A DNA stretch of 9,283 nucleotides from an uncultured Collinsella sp. GTDB lineage: Bacteria; Actinomycetota; Coriobacteriia; Coriobacteriales; Coriobacteriaceae. The position numbers and the translations under genes are program-made. Below, in pieces: positions 6,426 through 9,283 of this stretch; the first letter of the stretch is position 1, and every line of letters begins with the position of its first letter. The notes below the pieces were generated by a model, which was given only the letters and a program-made list of their open reading frames with translations, was not told the origin of the DNA and ran no database searches. The DNA lies in NCBI GenBank assembly GCA_937950415.1, contig CALFDL010000024.1:1-9283 (forward strand). Direction: 5' to 3'.

Positions 6426-6598
6426 ATCCGCCAAAAGAAGGAGGTACGGAAAACCATTGGCGTCCCGGTGGAATGGGGTATTTCGGCTGTTGAAGCGGCT
6501 GGCAGTCTTTTCGGGAACAGTTTGCGGAAAGCGGACGAGTTTCCCGATGGAAGCGCCCTGAGGAGACCACTCTTCAAAAAAATGATTCCGGCCGTCGA

Positions 6599-6628
6599 TT
6601 TGCCTTTCTTTTTGAGCGGAGTTATAGT
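6599..6628 (+). promoter_or_regulatory. Possible promoter of the ABC ATPase-permease operon
   Basis: TTGCCT (6599-6604) and TATAGT (6623-6628) are spaced by 18 nt. A TATACT (6628-6633) overlaps the same area but is badly spaced from any -35. Location after a strong terminator and before the ATPase gene makes a promoter here expected; the exact hexamers are uncertain. Confidence 0.45.
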
Positions 6629-6660
6629 ATACTGAATGTAATACTGGATGTGAGGGCAAT

Positions 6661-6723
6661 ATGCCGCTGCCGGTAAATGAATATGGTTTCCGTCCCCGCA
6701 AAATCCTCGCGGCGGGCCATTAA
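6661..6723 (+). CDS. Possible 20-codon upstream ORF in the ATPase leader
   Basis: An ATG at 6661, 4 nt after GAGGG (6652-6656), opens a 20-codon frame (MPLPVNEYGF, then RPRKILAAGH) that stops at TAA 6721-6723, six bases before the AAGGAGG of the ATPase gene. It could act as a leader peptide coupling ribosome arrival to the ATPase start. The ribosome-site spacing is short and no homology is recognised, so chance is quite possible. Confidence 0.22.
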   Translation: MPLPVNEYGFRPRKILAAGH

Positions 6724-6728
6724 AACGG

Positions 6729-6735
6729 AAGGAGG
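6729..6735 (+). promoter_or_regulatory. Ribosome binding site that sets a TTG start for the ABC ATPase
   Basis: A consensus AAGGAGG lies 10 nt before TTG at 6746. The in-frame ATGs upstream at 6677 and 6683 have no good ribosome site and would add about 23 residues (Ser/Arg/Lys-rich) that do not look like an ABC N-terminus. The TTG start puts the first Walker A at residues 39-47, the usual place. Confidence 0.75.
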
Positions 6736-6745
6736 GCGGTTTGAC

Positions 6746-8284
6746 TTGGAAACGAATTACGCCATCGAAATGCTCCACATTACGAAGCGGTTCCCAGGCA
6801 TCATCGCCAATGATGACATTACCCTTCAGTTGAAAAAGGGTGAGATCCATGCCCTGCTGGGCGAAAACGGCGCGGGTAAGTCCACGCTGATGAGCGTGCT
6901 GTTCGGCCTGTATCAGCCGGAGGAGGGAACAATCAAGAAGGACGGCAAGGAGGTCTCTATCAAGGACCCCAATGACGCCAATGACTTGGGGATCGGCATG
7001 GTGCACCAGCACTTCAAGCTGGTGGACTGCTTTACGGTGCTGGACAACATCATCATGGGCGTGGAGCCTACGAAGCATGGCTTTCTCCAGAAAAAGGAGG
7101 CCCGGGAAAAGGTGCTGGCCCTCAGCGAGAAGTACGGTCTCCATGTGGACCCGGACGCTTTGATCGAGGACATCACCGTGGGTATGCAGCAGCGCACCGA
7201 GATCCTGAAAATGCTGTACCGGGACAATGAGATCCTGATCTTCGACGAGCCCACCGCCGTGCTGACGCCTCAGGAGATCGACGAGCTGATGCAGATCATG
7301 AAGAATCTGGCGGCGGAGGGGAAGTCCATCCTCTTTATCTCTCACAAGCTGGCGGAGATCATGGCGGTGGCGGACCGCTGCACCGTGCTCCGCAAGGGCA
7401 AGTACATCGGCACCGTCAATACGAAAGACACCACCCCGGCGGAGCTGTCCGCCATGATGGTGGGCCGCAACGTCAATTTCCATGTGGAAAAGAAGCCTGC
7501 GGAGCCGGGAGACGTGGTGCTGGAGGTCAAGAATATGACCATGGCCTCCAAGGTCCATAAGAACAACGCTGTGAAGAATGTGTCCTTCCAGGTACGGCGG
7601 GGCGAGATCGTCTGCATTGCGGGTATCGACGGCAACGGCCAGACGGAATTGGTCTATGGCCTGACCGGTCTGGAACCGCTGGTGTCCGGCGAGCTCTCCC
7701 TCTGCGGGCAGGACATCACCCACACCTCCATCCGCAAGCGGAGCACCATGGGCATGAGCCACATCCCTGAGGACCGGCATAAGCACGGTCTGGTGCTGGA
7801 CTATTCTCTGGAGGACAACATGGTGCTCCAGCGGTACTTTGAGCCGGAATTCACCGACAAGGCGGGTTTCCTGCGGCGGAAGAACATCCGCGGCTACGCG
7901 GAGCGGCTGATCGAGCAGTATGACGTGCGCTCCGGTCAGGGCCCTGTTACCATTGCCCGCTCCATGTCTGGCGGCAACCAGCAGAAGGCCATCGTGGCCC
8001 GTGAAATCGACAAGGATCCGGAGCTGCTGGTGGCAGTCCAGCCCACCCGCGGTCTGGACGTGGGCGCCATTGAGTACATCCACCGTCAGCTGGTCGCCCA
8101 GCGGGACGAGGGCAAGGCGGTGCTGCTGGTGAGTCTGGAGCTGGACGAGGTCATGGACGTACCCGACCGCATCCTTGTGATGTACGAGGGTGAGATCGTG
8201 GGCGAGCTGGACCCGAAAACCACCACCCAGGAGGAGCTGGGCCTCTACATGGCCGGCGCCAAGAGAGACGAGGTGAAGGCATGA
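6746..8284 (+). CDS. Double-NBD ABC importer ATPase, nucleoside (NupA/YufO) type
   Basis: This cytoplasmic ATPase powers the importer by binding the permease subunits. From the TTG start it has 512 residues, normal for fused two-domain ATPases of the sugar/nucleoside class. Domain 1: Walker A GENGAGKST (39-47), Q-loop region MVHQHFKL (85-92), signature-like ITVGMQQRTEI (143-153), Walker B plus catalytic Glu ILIFDEPTAVLTP (163-175; Glu168) and switch His in ISHK (198-201). Domain 2: degenerate Walker A GIDGNGQTEL (293-302, no GKS/T), canonical signature MSGGNQQK (407-414), Walker B region LLVAVQPTRGLDVGA (427-441) with Gln where catalytic Glu normally sits, and VSLELDE (462-468) in place of the H-loop. 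This asymmetry is usual in YufO-like proteins, so only one site should hydrolyse ATP fully. The gene overlaps the permease start as ATGA. Sugar transporter ATPases (RbsA/MglA) are relatives, but the BMP lipoprotein beside it favours nucleosides. Confidence 0.95.
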   Translation: METNYAIEMLHITKRFPGIIANDDITLQLKKGEIHALLGENGAGKSTLMSVLFGLYQPEEGTIKKDGKEVSIKDPNDANDLGIGMVHQHFKLVDCFTVLDNIIMGVEPTKHGFLQKKEAREKVLALSEKYGLHVDPDALIEDITVGMQQRTEILKMLYRDNEILIFDEPTAVLTPQEIDELMQIMKNLAAEGKSILFISHKLAEIMAVADRCTVLRKGKYIGTVNTKDTTPAELSAMMVGRNVNFHVEKKPAEPGDVVLEVKNMTMASKVHKNNAVKNVSFQVRRGEIVCIAGIDGNGQTELVYGLTGLEPLVSGELSLCGQDITHTSIRKRSTMGMSHIPEDRHKHGLVLDYSLEDNMVLQRYFEPEFTDKAGFLRRKNIRGYAERLIEQYDVRSGQGPVTIARSMSGGNQQKAIVAREIDKDPELLVAVQPTRGLDVGAIEYIHRQLVAQRDEGKAVLLVSLELDEVMDVPDRILVMYEGEIVGELDPKTTTQEELGLYMAGAKRDEVKA

Positions 8285-9283
8285 AAAAGAATATTTTCAA
8301 GAGCAACGGCTTCCAATCGCTGCTGGCCTCTCTTTTGTGCATCGTGCTGGGTCTGTTCCTCGGCTATCTCGTGCTGCTGGTCATCAATCCCGCTGGCGCC
8401 GGCGAGGCGATCCTTACTGTGGTCAAAAACTTCCTGACCTATAAAAAGACATCCTCCCAGTTGAAATATCTGGGCAACACGCTGGTCAAAACCGCACCGC
8501 TGCTGATGTGCTCGCTGTCCATCCTGTTTGCCTATAAGGTGGGCCTGTTCAACATCGGCGCTGCGGGCCAGTATTGCTTCGGTGTGGCGCTGAGCCTGTA
8601 CGCGGCGCTGGGTTTGGGCTGGAGCTGGCTGCCCTGCCTGCTGGTGGCTATGGCCGGCGGCGCAGTGCTGGGGGCCATCTCCGGTGTGCTGAAGTCCTAT
8701 TGCAACGTCAACGAGGTCATCTCCGGCATCATGCTGAACTGGATCGTCCTCTACCTGACCAATATGCTGCTGACCACGGTGAAAGAGGCCGCCAGCCCCT
8801 ACACCATCGTGCTGGCCAACAACAACCCCTCTGCTGTGCTGCCCTCTCTGGGATTGGGGGCGCTGTTCAACAAGAATCAGTATGTGGGTCTGGCCATCCC
8901 CCTGTCCATTGTGATGGCGATTCTGATCTGGATCGTACTGGATAAGACCAGATTCGGCTATGAGCTGAAGGCTACCGGCTTCAACCGCAACGCCGCCAAA
9001 TACTGCGGCATGGCGGAAAAGCGGAACGTGATCCTGAGCCTGGTGATCTCTGGTGCGCTGGCCGGCATGGGTGCGGCGCTGCTGTACCTCACCGGCTACG
9101 AGCAGTGGCAGTGCTCTACCTCCTCCGTTCCCGCCATGGGCTTCAACGGCATTGCCGCCGCCTTCTTAGGGGGACTGAATCCTCTGGGGACGGTGCTGGC
9201 GTCCTTCTTCATCCAGCACATCACCGCCGGCGGCGCGTATGTGGATAAGTCCATGTACTGCGCGCAGATCTCCGATCTGATCT
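8281..9283 (+). CDS. ABC transporter permease, nucleoside (NupB/YufP) type, 3' end outside window
   Basis: This is the first integral-membrane subunit of the importer (BPD_transp_2 family). The frame is open for 334 codons to the window edge, with no stop and no frameshift; family members are about 350-370 residues, so little is missing. An N-terminal hydrophobic segment (13-36) is followed by a loop and repeated membrane segments (about 72-87, 98-112, 117-136, 145-164, 202-220, 251-271, 289-318). Family marks are KVGLFNIGAAGQ (86-97), NVNEVISGIMLNW (142-154), the cytoplasmic coupling stretch RFGYELKATGFNRNAAKYCGM (224-244), SGALAGMGAA (257-266) and GFNGIAAAFLGGLNPLG (287-303). The ATG overlaps the ATPase stop (ATGA), indicating translational coupling. 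In this transporter type a second, diverged permease gene normally follows, which would lie beyond 9283. Confidence 0.93.
   Translation, partial: MKKNIFKSNGFQSLLASLLCIVLGLFLGYLVLLVINPAGAGEAILTVVKNFLTYKKTSSQLKYLGNTLVKTAPLLMCSLSILFAYKVGLFNIGAAGQYCFGVALSLYAALGLGWSWLPCLLVAMAGGAVLGAISGVLKSYCNVNEVISGIMLNWIVLYLTNMLLTTVKEAASPYTIVLANNNPSAVLPSLGLGALFNKNQYVGLAIPLSIVMAILIWIVLDKTRFGYELKATGFNRNAAKYCGMAEKRNVILSLVISGALAGMGAALLYLTGYEQWQCSTSSVPAMGFNGIAAAFLGGLNPLGTVLASFFIQHITAGGAYVDKSMYCAQISDLI

Larger units (their letters stand above)
6426..6745 (+). other. Intergenic region between terminator and ABC ATPase gene
   Basis: This 320-bp gap holds no convincing full gene. It contains an AAGGAGG motif at 6438-6444 not followed by ATG, GTG or TTG at a usable distance, a promoter-like pair near 6599-6628, a possible 20-codon ORF (6661-6723) and the ribosome site of the ATPase gene. 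The minus strand is open for about 110 codons here, but that reading shows no recognisable domain and runs through the terminator. Confidence 0.6.

Noticed and set aside
6456..6635. A 59-codon open frame beginning with ATT, 11 nt after an AAGGAGG at 6438-6444
   Set aside because: ATT is a very rare start, no ATG, GTG or TTG lies at a usable distance from the motif, the protein shows no recognisable domain, and the frame runs through the likely promoter of the ATPase gene.
6359..8083. A 574-codon open frame on the minus strand, opposite the ABC ATPase
   Set aside because: It is antisense to a gene with all ABC motifs, is rich in His/Leu/Val/Arg as expected from the reverse complement of GC-rich coding DNA, and passes through an intrinsic terminator.

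Overview
The window reads as two unrelated gene blocks joined near position 4882. The left block (about 1-4880) looks like a high-GC gut actinobacterium, possibly of the Coriobacteriia (Collinsella-like); this is inferred from gene style, not proved. The right block (about 4890-9283) looks like a Clostridia/Oscillospiraceae-type Firmicute: a strong TTGCAA-N17-TATAAT promoter, a lipoprotein with an E/T/P-rich linker, a GAAA-loop terminator and an AAGGAGG-led TTG start. A type III glutamine synthetase gene is cut after about 177 of its usual ~700 codons exactly at the join. The join is therefore either an assembly chimera or a real deletion/recombination, and gene-context arguments should not be carried across it.

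Left block, minus strand, in transcription order. metF (methylenetetrahydrofolate reductase) is followed, with a TAATG stop/start overlap, by a stand-alone protein resembling the MetH reactivation domain; together they serve the folate/B12 methionine cycle. After about 110 bp comes a two-gene DNA-modification cassette, visibly lower in GC: a complete C5-cytosine methyltransferase overlapping by 38 bp a DUF4928-like partner that may be the cognate restriction enzyme. Divergently from metF, on the plus strand, a leader of about 260 bp rich in inverted repeats precedes the truncated type III glutamine synthetase gene.

Right block, plus strand. A promoter and a hairpin-rich leader drive a BMP/PnrA-family substrate-binding lipoprotein gene that ends at a textbook intrinsic terminator. 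After about 320 bp holding a second possible promoter and a possible 20-codon upstream ORF come a double-NBD ABC ATPase and, overlapping by ATGA, a BPD_transp_2-type permease that runs off the window end. Together these encode a nucleoside-type ABC importer of the BmpA-NupABC / YufNOPQ kind; a second permease gene is expected just beyond the window.

No tRNA, rRNA, CRISPR array, insertion sequence or phage gene was recognised. The points most worth checking are the join, the structured glutamine synthetase leader and the DUF4928-like partner of the methyltransferase.
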